Shown: one piece after another, positions 33,609 through 43,940 of the stretch | Numbering within the stretch: position 1 is the first letter of the stretch | Layout: every line of letters starts with the position of its first letter | Source of the DNA: Algoriphagus ratkowskyi | Lineage (GTDB): Bacteria; Bacteroidota; Bacteroidia; Cytophagales; Cyclobacteriaceae | DNA: 64,000 nt | Reading direction: 5' to 3' | Assembly (NCBI RefSeq): GCF_002150505.1 | Contig: NZ_MSSV01000001.1 | Span: forward strand, 62,001-126,000 | The notes under the pieces: model-generated | What the model saw: the letters and a program-made list of their open reading frames with translations, nothing else | The model's database searches: none | Told to the model about the DNA's origin: nothing | Translations under genes and position numbers: made by a program

Positions 33609-36031
33609 TGTCTCTGGAGGAATATAATAAGAAGAGGGATTTTAAGAAAACAAATGAGCCAAGAGGTGATATAGCCCCACAAAATGGAGAGCTTAGATTT
33701 GTAATACAACGACACGATGCAAGCCATTTACATTTTGATCTAAGGCTGGAGATAGATGGTGTATTAAAGAGTTGGGCTATTCCAAAAGGGCCTTCGATGA
33801 ATCCGAATGATAAGCGATTAGCAGTCCAAACGGAAGATCATCCTTTGAAGTACCTGGATTTCCAAGGAATAATTCCCAAAGGAAATTACGGTGCTGGTGA
33901 GATGACTATATGGGATTCGGGCACATTTACATCGATGTCGGATGACATGGACATCTTGAAAATGATTGAAGATGGAGATTTGAAAATCACCTTTATCGGA
34001 ACAAAGCTAAAGGGGGATTTTGCCTTAGTGAGAACAAATTTTGATGGCAAAAAACCGCAATGGCTCTTGATCAAAAAAAAGGATAAATATGCAACGGAGC
34101 TTGATTACGATGCAAACCTACACTTAAGCGAAACCTCTATTGATGGCTCCGCGCCACCATCCAAATCCTTTAAGCTTTCGCAACAAGTTGCTCCCATGCT
34201 AGCTACTACGAGTAAAGAGCTCAAATTTAGCACTTCAAAAAACTGGCTTTACGAGATCAAATGGGATGGGTATCGCATGATCTGCAATCATTCCTCAGCT
34301 ACCACAACACTTTATTCTCGAAACGGAATTGATTATTCGAACGCATTTCCAAGTCTCGTCAAACATCTGAAAGAACTTTCCAAAAGTGCTATTCTTGATG
34401 GAGAAGTAGTGACTTTGGATAAAAATGGAGCTTCCAAGTTTCAATGGCTTCAGCATTACAGTGAGGAGCCAAAAGGGGATTTGATATACGTAGTGTTCGA
34501 CTTGCTTTATTTGGATGGGCACAGCATTGCTCATTTAAAGCTAGAGGACCGCAAGGAATTATTGGAGGCTTTGGTAGAGGATATACCTCAAATTCGCTAC
34601 AGTGATCATATAGTAGGAGGAGGAAAAGCATTTTTTGAAAAGGTGAAAGAACAAGGATTGGAAGGGATTATTGGGAAAAAAGCTGATTCCTTTTATTATC
34701 CAGGCGTACGGTCTGAGTCTTGGGTAAAGTTTAAAACGCAGGAAAGTATAGAGACAATTATCTGTGGCTATACCAAATCGGAAAATCGACCATTCGGCTC
34801 TTTGATTTTAGGTCTTTATAAAAACAATGAATTGAGTTATGTAGGTAACTGTGGCACTGGTTTTTCTATTTCCCAGCAGAGAGAAATGAAAAAAGAGTTT
34901 GACAAGATCACTCAATTAAAATCACCTTTTCCTGATAAAATAAATCTTGCCGGGAGACAAGCAGTCTGGCTTCAACCACATCAAGTAGCCGAAGTCACTT
35001 TTGCAGAGTGGACTGAAAAAGGGAGACTAAGACAGCCGGTTTTCAAGGGATTTAGAAGTGATAAAATCCCCCAAAAGTTAGAATTAGAAAGTCCTAAGTT
35101 ATCTACTCATGCAAATAACACATCCGATAACTCCTTAGAAATAGATGGGATTAATGTGCCTGTGAGCAATTTGGAAAAGCCTCTTTGGCCAAAAGATGGG
35201 ATTACTAAATATGATCTAATAGACTATTACATAGCTGTATCGGAGTACATTCTGCCCTTTTTGAAAGATCGTCCTCAGAATCTACACCGCCATCCCAACG
35301 GTATTGAAAAAGAAAGTTTTTATCAAAAAGATACGCCGGAAGGCTATCCTGATTGGATAGAAACGGTGAAATTATATTCGGAGTCTTCGGACAAGAATAT
35401 TGATTACATGCTATGTCAAAAGGAAGCTACACTGATTTATATGGCGAATCTTGGCTGTATCGAGATTAATCCTTGGAACTCGAGAGTCGGTTCCTTAGAA
35501 AAACCAGATTACATCGTGATTGATTTAGATCCTTCTGAGAAAAATGACTTTCAGGAAGTTGTGGAAGTTGCTCAGTCTTTTCATCATTTACTCAATGAAT
35601 TGGGGATAGAAGGATATTGTAAAACTTCAGGATCAAGTGGCCTTCATATTTACATACCAATGGGAGCAGTCTACACGTTTGAAGAAGCAAGAAATTTCTG
35701 CAAGTTGCTCTGTACCATAATACAGGAGCAACTTCCAAAACTTACCACCATGGAAAGGCCTCTGAAAGCGCGAAAAGGAAGGATCTATTTGGACTATCTT
35801 CAAAATCGATCCGCTCAGACGCTGGCATCTGTCTATTGTGTACGTCCCAAGCATGGCGCAACAGTTTCTACACCTTTGCTATGGAAGGAAGTGAATATGA
35901 AATTGGATAAAGGAGATTTTACCATTTTCACAGTTATGGAAAGGATTGAAAAATTTCCAGATCTTTTCAAAGAAGTTCTAGGGAAGGGCGTGAGCATAGA
36001 AAAAACACTGGAGAGGCTAGAGGGAGGATAA
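33608..36031 (+). CDS. ligD: Multifunctional DNA ligase D
   Basis: The 807-aa end-joining enzyme has three parts in the order phosphoesterase, ligase, polymerase. The 3'-phosphoesterase (about 1-160) has HDASHLHFDLRLEIDG and KGNYGAGEMTIWDSG. The ATP-dependent ligase (about 190-490) has the adenylated lysine in YEIKWDGYRM (Lys218) and VKFKT. The primase/polymerase (about 520-800) has LYPKD-like LWPKDGITKYDL and the metal aspartates in VIDLDPS (Asp639, Asp641). It is coupled to ku. Confidence 0.95.
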   Translation: MSLEEYNKKRDFKKTNEPRGDIAPQNGELRFVIQRHDASHLHFDLRLEIDGVLKSWAIPKGPSMNPNDKRLAVQTEDHPLKYLDFQGIIPKGNYGAGEMTIWDSGTFTSMSDDMDILKMIEDGDLKITFIGTKLKGDFALVRTNFDGKKPQWLLIKKKDKYATELDYDANLHLSETSIDGSAPPSKSFKLSQQVAPMLATTSKELKFSTSKNWLYEIKWDGYRMICNHSSATTTLYSRNGIDYSNAFPSLVKHLKELSKSAILDGEVVTLDKNGASKFQWLQHYSEEPKGDLIYVVFDLLYLDGHSIAHLKLEDRKELLEALVEDIPQIRYSDHIVGGGKAFFEKVKEQGLEGIIGKKADSFYYPGVRSESWVKFKTQESIETIICGYTKSENRPFGSLILGLYKNNELSYVGNCGTGFSISQQREMKKEFDKITQLKSPFPDKINLAGRQAVWLQPHQVAEVTFAEWTEKGRLRQPVFKGFRSDKIPQKLELESPKLSTHANNTSDNSLEIDGINVPVSNLEKPLWPKDGITKYDLIDYYIAVSEYILPFLKDRPQNLHRHPNGIEKESFYQKDTPEGYPDWIETVKLYSESSDKNIDYMLCQKEATLIYMANLGCIEINPWNSRVGSLEKPDYIVIDLDPSEKNDFQEVVEVAQSFHHLLNELGIEGYCKTSGSSGLHIYIPMGAVYTFEEARNFCKLLCTIIQEQLPKLTTMERPLKARKGRIYLDYLQNRSAQTLASVYCVRPKHGATVSTPLLWKEVNMKLDKGDFTIFTVMERIEKFPDLFKEVLGKGVSIEKTLERLEGG

Positions 36032-36202
36032 AAGTCATAGTTAAGCCCGAATTGGGAATATTTTTTCACAGTCATTTCGATTTACTTGTTGATTTCTGGC
36101 AGAAACTCACCTAATAGATTGATAATCGCATTTATCTGCCTATTTATTTTTTGGCTGTATGATTGGTTCTAAATACAGTTGAATTGCTAATCTTTATAAA
36201 CT

Positions 36203-37483
36203 ATGCACATAAAATCTTTGATGCCATTCTTAGCTCTGGCCTCTATATCCTTTGTTTCATGTCAGGAAAAAGTATCAAAAAGAGAGAAAAAGGAAATCTC
36301 ACAATCCAAGCCTGATAGAGTTCAGACTGCAAATGGAGAAGTTATTTTACCACCGCCTTATTCATCTGAATCTGTTAGAAATGAGAGTAAATTAGTCGAC
36401 TGGCCAGATGGAGAAACCCCCACTGCGCCCGCAGGCTTCTTAGTGACTAAATTTGCCGATAAATTGGATAATCCACGGAATACCTATGTGGGTCCAAACG
36501 GAGATATTTTTGTAGTCGAAAGTAATACTAAAAAGGGTGCCGATCGGATCACTGTTTTTAAGGACAAGGATAAAAATGGTGACTACGAGACTCGTGAGAT
36601 TTTTAAGGAAGATCTATATCAGCCTTACGGGATGTTGGTTCTTAATAATCATTTCTATATCGCAAATACAGATGGACTATACCGATATCCTTACCAATCA
36701 GGACAATTGAAATTAAATGGTGAAGGAGAAAAAATAGTTGATTTACCCGCAGGTGGCTACAATAACCATTGGACTAGGAATTTGATAGCAAACGAAGATG
36801 GGAGCAAAATCTATATTTCCGTGGGATCAGCTAGTAATGCAGGTGAGCATGGCATGGAGGAAGAACATCGAAGAGCGGGAATTTTGGAAGTAAATCCTGA
36901 TGGTACAGGAGAAATTATGTTTGGCAGTGGTTTAAGAAACCCTGTAGGCATGTCTTGGAATCCTATCACAAAGGAACTATGGACTGCAGTAAATGAGCGA
37001 GATGAATTAGGTGATGATTTAGTGCCGGATTATATCACTAGCGTGAAAAAAGGTGGTTTTTATGGCTGGCCTTATTCCTATTTTGGACAAATAGAAGATC
37101 CTAGACTATATGGTAAAGCTCCAGAAATGGTAGAAAAAGCACTAGTTCCAGATGTATCTGTTGGTAGTCATACTGCGTCCCTGGGTTTAACTTTTTATAA
37201 TGGATCTACTTTTCCTGAAGCGTATAGAAATGGCGCTTTTGTAGGACAACATGGATCTTGGAATCGTGAAAAACTGGCAGGTTATAAAGTTTTGTTTATC
37301 CCATTCACCGAAGGAAAGCCTTCAGGTCAGCCGCAGGATTTCTTAAGTGGATTTGTCTCTGATATCAATAAATCAAAAGTTTATGGACGTCCAGTAGATG
37401 TGACGATATTACCTGATGGATCTCTTCTTGTCAATGATGATTCAGGTAACGTTTTATGGAAAATAGCATATACAGGCAATTAG
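36203..37483 (+). CDS. PQQ-dependent sugar dehydrogenase-like lipoprotein (sorbosone dehydrogenase type)
   Basis: Exported six-bladed propeller enzyme (426 aa). A lipoprotein signal ends in ISFVSC. Propeller markers are PAGFLVTKFADKLDNPRN, VGPNGDIFVVESN, YISVGSASNAGEH, SGLRNPVGMSWNP and GQHGSWNREKLAGYKV. These match the GSDH/sorbosone dehydrogenase group, which oxidises aldoses with PQQ in the periplasm. PQQ synthesis genes are not in view, and some members have no known cofactor, so the substrate remains open. Confidence 0.87.
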   Translation: MHIKSLMPFLALASISFVSCQEKVSKREKKEISQSKPDRVQTANGEVILPPPYSSESVRNESKLVDWPDGETPTAPAGFLVTKFADKLDNPRNTYVGPNGDIFVVESNTKKGADRITVFKDKDKNGDYETREIFKEDLYQPYGMLVLNNHFYIANTDGLYRYPYQSGQLKLNGEGEKIVDLPAGGYNNHWTRNLIANEDGSKIYISVGSASNAGEHGMEEEHRRAGILEVNPDGTGEIMFGSGLRNPVGMSWNPITKELWTAVNERDELGDDLVPDYITSVKKGGFYGWPYSYFGQIEDPRLYGKAPEMVEKALVPDVSVGSHTASLGLTFYNGSTFPEAYRNGAFVGQHGSWNREKLAGYKVLFIPFTEGKPSGQPQDFLSGFVSDINKSKVYGRPVDVTILPDGSLLVNDDSGNVLWKIAYTGN

Positions 37484-37557
37484 TAGGGTCAGTTTCAAAA
37501 TTTTCGCAACAATTATCATTACGAAATCCAAACTCATGTCAATAAGCAACACACGGA

Positions 37558-38763
37558 ATGAAAGCTAAACAAATTCTATTTATCCTAACATTACTGATAG
37601 TAGGAACTTACTTTATGCTTCTAGGTACAATAGAGGCAGCAGGATTTCTGAAGCCCTTCGCAGTAGCGATACTTTTGACATTAATATGCATACCTCTTTG
37701 CAGAAAATTAGAGCGTTGGAAATTCTCAAGAGCGCTTGCTGCATTAACTAGTGTAGTTATAAGTTTACTTTTATTTCTTTCGTTTTTTGTAGTCTTATCC
37801 GCGCAAGTAGTAAATATCTCAGAGCGTTGGCCAGAAATAAAAACAAGTATTCAGCCCAAGTTGGAAGAGTTTAATAAATCTTTAGCTGAGAAAACAGGGT
37901 TGGATTTTGGGGAAGAACTTGGAGAATTTTTTCCTTCTCAAGATTCTAACTCAGTAAATCAATCAGCTAAGACTGAAACAGCTGCTGTGGCAAATAGTCC
38001 CAATCAAGATGCCTCTACCCAAGGATCTTCTACAGAAAAGATTGCTGCGAAAGCTGCATCTGAAGTTGGTTCATTACTTAAAAATTTTTTCAACTTTATC
38101 TCTAGCGCTGTTCTCACACTTGTTTATTTGTTCTTCCTATTGCTATACAGGAATAAAGTAAAGCTTTCCATCTTGAAGTTTTTTAATAGTCAAAATAGAA
38201 AAGAGGCAGAGGACGTGATGAATAATTCTATAGAACTTTCTTTAAATTTTATAGTGGGGAGATTAATCTTAATCGCTTTTTTAGCGGTCATCTATAGCAT
38301 AGGATTATCTGTGTCGGGAATCGAAAATGCAATTCTTATAAGCGTGATAGCTGCAATCTTATCGCTTGTGCCATTTATTGGAAATATCATTGGATATGGA
38401 TTGGCTATGGTCATGGCGCTATTTGCGGGTGCGGAAGTTGGCGGTATAATAGGCGTATCAGTCACTTTTGGGATTGCACAATTTGTAGAAAGTTACATTC
38501 TAGAGCCATATGTAGTAGGAAGTAAGGTGGAGGTCAATCCATTAGTTACGATAGTTGTAGTTATTTTAGGAGGATCTATTTGGGGAATTGTTGGAATGAT
38601 ACTAAGTATCCCAATTACCGGTATTGCCAAGATTATTTTTGATGCAACTCCTTCTTTAGAGCCATTGGGATATGCACTTGGTGAAGAAGACCTAGAAGGA
38701 GCAGATGAGCAAAATTTTCTAAGTAAGTGGGGACAGAAATTGTGGAGTAAAGTCAGTAAATAA
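37558..38763 (+). CDS. AI-2E family membrane transporter
   Basis: Integral membrane protein (401 aa) of the AI-2E/YdgG/PerM family, exporters of varied solutes or ions. Hydrophobic segments appear near 7-45, 55-82 and in a C-terminal group (about 182-205, 228-250, 256-300, 308-345). The family segment SLVPFIGNIIGYGLAM is present. A Ser/Thr/Gln/Ala-rich stretch (about 122-165) is inserted in the soluble loop between the second and third segments and looks unusual. The transported substrate cannot be told. Confidence 0.85.
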   Translation: MKAKQILFILTLLIVGTYFMLLGTIEAAGFLKPFAVAILLTLICIPLCRKLERWKFSRALAALTSVVISLLLFLSFFVVLSAQVVNISERWPEIKTSIQPKLEEFNKSLAEKTGLDFGEELGEFFPSQDSNSVNQSAKTETAAVANSPNQDASTQGSSTEKIAAKAASEVGSLLKNFFNFISSAVLTLVYLFFLLLYRNKVKLSILKFFNSQNRKEAEDVMNNSIELSLNFIVGRLILIAFLAVIYSIGLSVSGIENAILISVIAAILSLVPFIGNIIGYGLAMVMALFAGAEVGGIIGVSVTFGIAQFVESYILEPYVVGSKVEVNPLVTIVVVILGGSIWGIVGMILSIPITGIAKIIFDATPSLEPLGYALGEEDLEGADEQNFLSKWGQKLWSKVSK

Positions 38764-39044
38764 TGTATTGTGTATATCCACTATGATATCAGACAATCCA
38801 CATCCCTTGCTTTGAATGATGTAGGACTTTCTGAAAGCTATCGGTAGAAGGGAGCGAAGGGGCAAAAAATATAGAATTTATTGCACATAGTGGGGAAATT
38901 CGCTTCAATGAGTACTAGCATAATTTTCATTTGACATCACTAAAAGCACTCTAAACTCTATACAAATAAGGTATTAGCGTGATTGGGTAAGATTTTGATT
39001 AGATATACAATTAATCTTTGCAATTAAATTTAAATAATATCATA

Positions 39045-39449
39045 ATGAAAAAGCACTTAGCTATAATAGGATTGGCGTTATCTAGCATGACCTTCGCCTG
39101 CAACGAAAAGAAAGAAGATGGTAGTATTACAGAAGATGGAGTGATGCAGGTGGAAGAAGTTACTTCCGAAAATGGTCAAATATTGGCTGGTAAAGATTCC
39201 AGTATGAGATTGAGTGACGGGACTAGAATACCAGTTGAGATCACATCAGCAGATTCCATCAATCTCCCTCAGGAATTGCTTACGATGATAGAAAAAACGG
39301 ACGATTTAGATCCAGGCAATATCGTAGCAAAGAGAAGATTCATTGAAAACAATATCACTTACTATGAACTTGAATTTAAAATGAGGGAGGGGTCCAACCA
39401 AACTTTCATTTTTGATGAGGATGGAAAGAGAAAATCGAAAGACGAATAA
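39045..39449 (+). CDS. Small lipoprotein of unknown function
   Basis: From ATG 39045 the product is 134 aa with a lipobox (SMTFAC near residue 20), then acidic residues and a compact strand-containing domain. I recognise no family. An upstream TTG at 39018 would add nine residues before a normal signal peptide and is not preferred. A good terminator follows. Confidence 0.65.
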   Translation: MKKHLAIIGLALSSMTFACNEKKEDGSITEDGVMQVEEVTSENGQILAGKDSSMRLSDGTRIPVEITSADSINLPQELLTMIEKTDDLDPGNIVAKRRFIENNITYYELEFKMREGSNQTFIFDEDGKRKSKDE

Positions 39450-39463
39450 TATTTGAATTCAAT

Positions 39464-39503
39464 ATCCCCTGGATTCCGAAGTTTGAATTCAGGGGATTTT
39501 TTT
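39464..39503 (+). terminator. Terminator after lipoprotein gene
   Basis: ATCCCCTGGATTC pairs with GAATTCAGGGGAT over 13 positions with one G-U pair, followed by a T run. It begins 15 bases after the stop. Confidence 0.85.
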
Positions 39504-39777
39504 GGAAAACCTTCCATAGATTTTTATCCACGTTCTGAGGAATTTTTAAGACAAATCCCACATGGTTATATGGTAATTCAACTTTGAATTTTGAACAATA
39601 TGTTTTTTTTTGGTACACTCCAATTCTCTTCGTTTCTCAGTTGATTCCACACAAAATATGTTTTTCGTGTTATTTACTATATCTGATTCTTTTAGGAAAT
39701 TAAAATATCCAATGTGTTATTTTTAACTGGAATGTTTTTGGAGAACTATATTCTGATAACCACTAAATTATTTTATA
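39504..39777. other. Upstream region of the catalase gene
   Basis: AT-rich spacer before the catalase ATG. It probably holds the catalase promoter, but I see no full TTG/TAnnTTTG pair and no operator-like repeat that I can defend. No gene is visible. Confidence 0.45.
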
Positions 39778-41919
39778 ATGATTGAAAAAGATAAGGCGCA
39801 AAATAATGCCACAAACCCAAAAATTGATGATCTCAAAATGAATTTGGAAGATGGGGCAGGTCAGCCTCTGACGACAAACCAAGGTTTGAAAATCAATGAT
39901 GATCAAAATTCTTTGTTAGCAGGAGAGAGAGGTCCGACACTATTGGAGGATTTTCACTTTCGAGAGAAAATGACTCATTTTGATCACGAGCGTATACCTG
40001 AACGAATAGTTCATGCTAGAGGATCTGGTGCGCATGGATACTTCGAGTCATACGGTGATTTATCAGAATTTACTAAAGCAGGTTTTTTGAATAGTAAAGG
40101 CAAAAGAACTCCGGTATTTACTCGCTTTAGTACGGTAGCTGGATCTAAAGGATCTACCGATTTGCCTAGAGATGTGCGTGGATTTTCTGTCAAATTTTAC
40201 ACAGAGGAAGGCATTTATGATTTTGTAGGCAACAATATGCCGGTATTCTTCATACAGGATGCTATGAAATTTCCTGATTTGGTTCACGCCATAAAGCCAG
40301 AACCAAACAATGAAATTCCCCAAGCAGCTTCGGCTCACGATACGTTCTGGGATTTTATCTCACTAATGCCGGAAAGCATGCACATGATTATGTGGGCAAT
40401 GAGTGATCGCGCGTTACCGCGGAGTTTGACAATGATGGAAGGGTTTGGCGTTCACACCTACAGATTTGTGAGCGAATCAGGAAAATCATCTTTCGTTAAA
40501 TTCCATTGGAAACCAGTTGCGGGTACACACTCGGTCACATGGGATGAGGCACAGAAAATCTCTGGCCAAGATCCTGATTTCCATAGAAGAGATCTTTGGA
40601 ATGCTATCGAAAATGGCAATTTTCCAGAATGGGAATTTGGCGTTCAGATTGTACCAGAAGAGGACGAATTTAAGTTCGACTTTGACTTGTTGGATCCTAC
40701 TAAGCTTATTCCTGAAGAATTGGTACCAGTGAGACTGATTGGAAAAATGGTGCTAAACAGAAATCCTGAAAATTTCTTTGCCGAAACAGAACAAGTTGCA
40801 TTCCACCCAGGACATGTAGTGCCTGGCATTGACTTTACAAATGATCCATTGCTTCAGGGTAGATTATTTTCTTACACAGATACACAGCTTTCCAGATTGG
40901 GTGGACCTAATTTTCATGAGATTCCGATCAACCGATCTGTCGCGCCTGTGCACAACAATCAACGAGGAGGTATTGCACGTCAGGCTATAAATAAGGGACA
41001 AACTAGCTACAGCCCAAATAGCCTAGGCGGTGGATGTCCATTCCAGTCCAAGATGGCCGAAGGCGGATTCACGCATCATCAAGAACGTGTGGAAGGTCAT
41101 AAAATCCGTACAAGAAGTAAAAGTTTTATGGATCATTTCTCCCAAGCAAAACTTTTCTTTGAGAGTCAGACTAAGGTAGAGCAGGATCATATGGTGGAAG
41201 CACTAAGGTTTGAACTTGGAAAGGTGACCATAGAAGAAATTCGTGAGAGAATCGTCGGTATGCTAACCTACATTAATGAGGAGCTAGCTCAAAAAGTTGC
41301 TAAGGGTCTCGGTATAGAAAATATTAAAAAACCTGAGAAACCATTGAATCATAGCTTTGGGGCAGATGCAAATCCGGAAGATTATCAGCCTACAGAAGTT
41401 AAGAAATCAATCGAGAAATCTCCTAAGTTAAGTTTGATGGCTTCCCCCGGTAAAGGTATTAAGGGAAGGGTTGTAGCCATTTTGGCAAATGATGGAGTAG
41501 ATGTAGCAAGTGTAAATTCTTACATGGCAGCTTTCAAAAAAGAAGGTGCGGAAGGTAAAGTAATCAGTTTGCACGCCGGAATGATTAGTGGATCAAATGG
41601 AGAGAAGATTAAAGTGGATCATAGCATTTTGACTACAGCTTCAGTGCTATTTGACGGTGTTGTGATTCCTGGCGGTGAAAAAAGTATCGATGCGCTAAGT
41701 GCAGATGCTGATATTATCCGCTTCGTAGATGAAAGTTATAAGCATTTCAAATTTATCGCCTATCAGGGTGATGCGAAGAAGCTTTGGGATAAAACATACG
41801 CCTCTAGAAATCAGAATGCAAAAGGTGTTCTTGTGGACAAGAGCCCACAAGATTACGTTTCCGCTCTGGAAAAGCATAGAATTTGGGAGCGTGAGGATGC
41901 CCAGCAAATTCCAGTTTAA
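39778..41919 (+). CDS. katE: Large-subunit catalase with C-terminal DJ-1/PfpI-like domain (HPII type)
   Basis: Heme catalase that removes hydrogen peroxide (713 aa). The distal histidine is in ERIVHARGSGAHG (His79). The FTRFSTVAGSKGS block and the proximal heme tyrosine in RLFSYTDTQLSRLG follow. After residue ~555 a flavodoxin-like domain begins (GRVVAILANDGVDVASV, FDGVVIPGGEKSIDAL, KFIAYQGDAKKLW), which marks clade 2 catalases such as E. coli HPII. A terminator follows directly. Confidence 0.95.
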   Translation: MIEKDKAQNNATNPKIDDLKMNLEDGAGQPLTTNQGLKINDDQNSLLAGERGPTLLEDFHFREKMTHFDHERIPERIVHARGSGAHGYFESYGDLSEFTKAGFLNSKGKRTPVFTRFSTVAGSKGSTDLPRDVRGFSVKFYTEEGIYDFVGNNMPVFFIQDAMKFPDLVHAIKPEPNNEIPQAASAHDTFWDFISLMPESMHMIMWAMSDRALPRSLTMMEGFGVHTYRFVSESGKSSFVKFHWKPVAGTHSVTWDEAQKISGQDPDFHRRDLWNAIENGNFPEWEFGVQIVPEEDEFKFDFDLLDPTKLIPEELVPVRLIGKMVLNRNPENFFAETEQVAFHPGHVVPGIDFTNDPLLQGRLFSYTDTQLSRLGGPNFHEIPINRSVAPVHNNQRGGIARQAINKGQTSYSPNSLGGGCPFQSKMAEGGFTHHQERVEGHKIRTRSKSFMDHFSQAKLFFESQTKVEQDHMVEALRFELGKVTIEEIRERIVGMLTYINEELAQKVAKGLGIENIKKPEKPLNHSFGADANPEDYQPTEVKKSIEKSPKLSLMASPGKGIKGRVVAILANDGVDVASVNSYMAAFKKEGAEGKVISLHAGMISGSNGEKIKVDHSILTTASVLFDGVVIPGGEKSIDALSADADIIRFVDESYKHFKFIAYQGDAKKLWDKTYASRNQNAKGVLVDKSPQDYVSALEKHRIWEREDAQQIPV

Positions 41920-41924
41920 TACAG

Positions 41925-41959
41925 ATGCAGGCGATCAAAATGAATCGCCTGCATTTTTT
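41925..41959 (+). terminator. Terminator after katE
   Basis: ATGCAGGCGAT pairs perfectly with ATCGCCTGCAT (11 bp, 8-base loop) and is followed by a T run. It starts 5 bases after the catalase stop. Confidence 0.88.
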
Positions 41960-41973
41960 AATACGATTAACGC

Positions 41974-42474
41974 ATGGATATTCAACACTTTATTATAACT
42001 ATTCTATCGGGTATGGCTGGCACGATTGCTATGACCCTGATAATTTATATTTATGCCTATATAAGTCAGAACTTCACTAAGGTCGTCCATATTCTAGGCA
42101 ATATGTTAGTGGGGGAACGTAACTTCTACACACCAACTAATAATGCATTTGTAGTAGGAACTATTGCACATTTTTCCGTCGGTATACTCTTTTCTTTCGC
42201 ATACTTTCTACTTTGGAATTGGGGCGTATTCCAAATTGACCTGAAGGATTCTATTTTGATAGGAGTGACAAGTGGTATTTTGGCTATACTAGTGTGGAAA
42301 GGTTATCTAAGTCTTCATTCGAATCCACCTACTTTCTCCCACCTACATTACTTTATAGCACTATTTATAGCCCACATCGTATTTGCTGTCGTAAGTGTTA
42401 GTGTTTTCCAATTGATTACAGATAGTCCTGAGTTATGGTATCAGCTCCAGGATAAAGCCAAGCTCTCCATATGA
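41974..42474 (+). CDS. Four-helix membrane protein of unknown function
   Basis: No family recognised. The 166-aa product has four hydrophobic segments (about 6-30, 63-83, 93-108 and 122-147). Polar features are a conserved-looking FYTPTNNAFVVGTIAHFSVG stretch and several histidines near the membrane (HSNPP, HLHYF). It overlaps the M23 peptidase gene by 4 bases (ATGA), so the two are coupled and may share an envelope function. Confidence 0.68.
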   Translation: MDIQHFIITILSGMAGTIAMTLIIYIYAYISQNFTKVVHILGNMLVGERNFYTPTNNAFVVGTIAHFSVGILFSFAYFLLWNWGVFQIDLKDSILIGVTSGILAILVWKGYLSLHSNPPTFSHLHYFIALFIAHIVFAVVSVSVFQLITDSPELWYQLQDKAKLSI

Positions 42475-43778
42475 ATAGCATCAAACATATACTCACTCTT
42501 TTTATTATTGTTTGCATTTTTTTCACTTCATGTAACAATCAGACTTTACGGATTTTTAAATCCAGTTCTGCCCGAACCCAATATACAAATACCCTGAATA
42601 GCTCTGGGATTGGCGCTACAAAAATCGGTTTAGAATGGAAGAACTCAGCAAATGAGTCGATCTTAAAGGCTCCCGATCTTGCTGTTCCCGTCTCAATTCA
42701 AGGAAGTTTTAAGTCCAAAAGTATTGAAGCAAAAGCTTGGAAGATCAAGTTAGAGCAAGGTTCGTCAGTAAATATTTTTGTAAACTGGCAAGCGAGTGAT
42801 AGTAGCAAATTGATTGTGGATTTATTGGAAGGGTCCGAGTGGAAAGAATTAGAATCTTTCACTATACAAAGTGACTCATTGAAATTTGAGGCGGAAAAAT
42901 CGGGAAGCTACTTGCTTCGACTTCAGCCTGAATTACTTGGAGAAGGGAACTTTCAGATCAAAATAAGTGGTACTGCTACTTACGCTGTGTTTCCAGTTCA
43001 GGGAAAAAATAGCGCTGCTATCCAAAGTGTGTGGGGTGATGTACGAGATGGAGGTCAAAGATCACATGAGGGAGTTGATATATTTGCAACTCGTGGCACG
43101 CCTGTATTGGCACCTGTCGCGGGAGTAGTTACAGCCGTTCGGGATAGAGGTTTGGGAGGAAAACAGGTTTGGGTTCGAGATCCTGAGAGAGATTGGAATC
43201 TTTATTTTGCGCACTTGGATACTCAGCTTGTAAGCAATTTACAACGCGTAAATCCTGGAGACACTTTAGGTTTGGTGGGGAATACCGGTAACGCTCGCAC
43301 GACGGCTCCACATCTTCATTTTGGTATATATCAAAATGGTGCTATTAACCCTTTTCCAGCTATTGAAGATAGGTTTAAAGCAGCACCTGAACTCAAAGCC
43401 GAGGAGCTACCACATCTAATGAAAGTTGGGACAAACCAAGCTAAAATGAGGCGTGAGCCATCTACCAATTCAGATGTGATATCTACACTTAAATTAGATA
43501 TGATTATAATTACAGTAGCAGCTACAGCAGATTGGTATCAAGTAGAAACTATGACTGGCGAAATTGGATTCTTACACAGGAATTTAGTTGCGGCTAGCGA
43601 GTTTACTTCACTAGAATCCAAATTAAGCTATGCTTTCAGTAGCCCGATTTCTAATGCTGACAGCTTATATGTGAATTTGGAAGAATTTAATGTGATAGGA
43701 GAGGCACTGCCAGGTTACAATTTAATTGTAGATATGGATGGAAACTTACTTTACCTACGTTCTTCCACATCAAAATAA
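42471..43778 (+). CDS. M23 family metallopeptidase lipoprotein with SH3 domain
   Basis: Envelope peptidase of the LytM type (435 aa), probably acting on peptidoglycan peptides. The lipoprotein signal ends in FFTSC. The N-terminal domain (about 30-175) looks like a strand-rich accessory module. Zinc ligands are in RSHEGVDIFATRG (His ~199, Asp ~203) and HLHFG near 280. An SH3b-like segment follows (about 312-375, MRREPSTNSDVISTL, GEIGFLHRNLVA). It is coupled to the preceding membrane protein gene. Confidence 0.88.
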   Translation: MNSIKHILTLFIIVCIFFTSCNNQTLRIFKSSSARTQYTNTLNSSGIGATKIGLEWKNSANESILKAPDLAVPVSIQGSFKSKSIEAKAWKIKLEQGSSVNIFVNWQASDSSKLIVDLLEGSEWKELESFTIQSDSLKFEAEKSGSYLLRLQPELLGEGNFQIKISGTATYAVFPVQGKNSAAIQSVWGDVRDGGQRSHEGVDIFATRGTPVLAPVAGVVTAVRDRGLGGKQVWVRDPERDWNLYFAHLDTQLVSNLQRVNPGDTLGLVGNTGNARTTAPHLHFGIYQNGAINPFPAIEDRFKAAPELKAEELPHLMKVGTNQAKMRREPSTNSDVISTLKLDMIIITVAATADWYQVETMTGEIGFLHRNLVAASEFTSLESKLSYAFSSPISNADSLYVNLEEFNVIGEALPGYNLIVDMDGNLLYLRSSTSK

Positions 43779-43787
43779 CTTTGATTT

Positions 43788-43809
43788 ATACCCGCTTCGG
43801 GGATTTTTT
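43788..43809 (+). terminator. Weak terminator after M23 peptidase gene
   Basis: A short stem, CCCG-ctt-CGGG, extended by AT pairs with one mismatch, is followed by seven T. It is close to the peptidase stop. Confidence 0.55.
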
Positions 43810-43940
43810 TACATATGCCTCCACAGTTTCAATGGCGTAAATTCTTTTGTTAATTTTTTAAATATGCTCAAAACCTAGCTTATAAATCTGCTATCCTTCA
43901 TTTACGCTTTTTCAATTGAATTCCCTTCTATGAGGCATCC

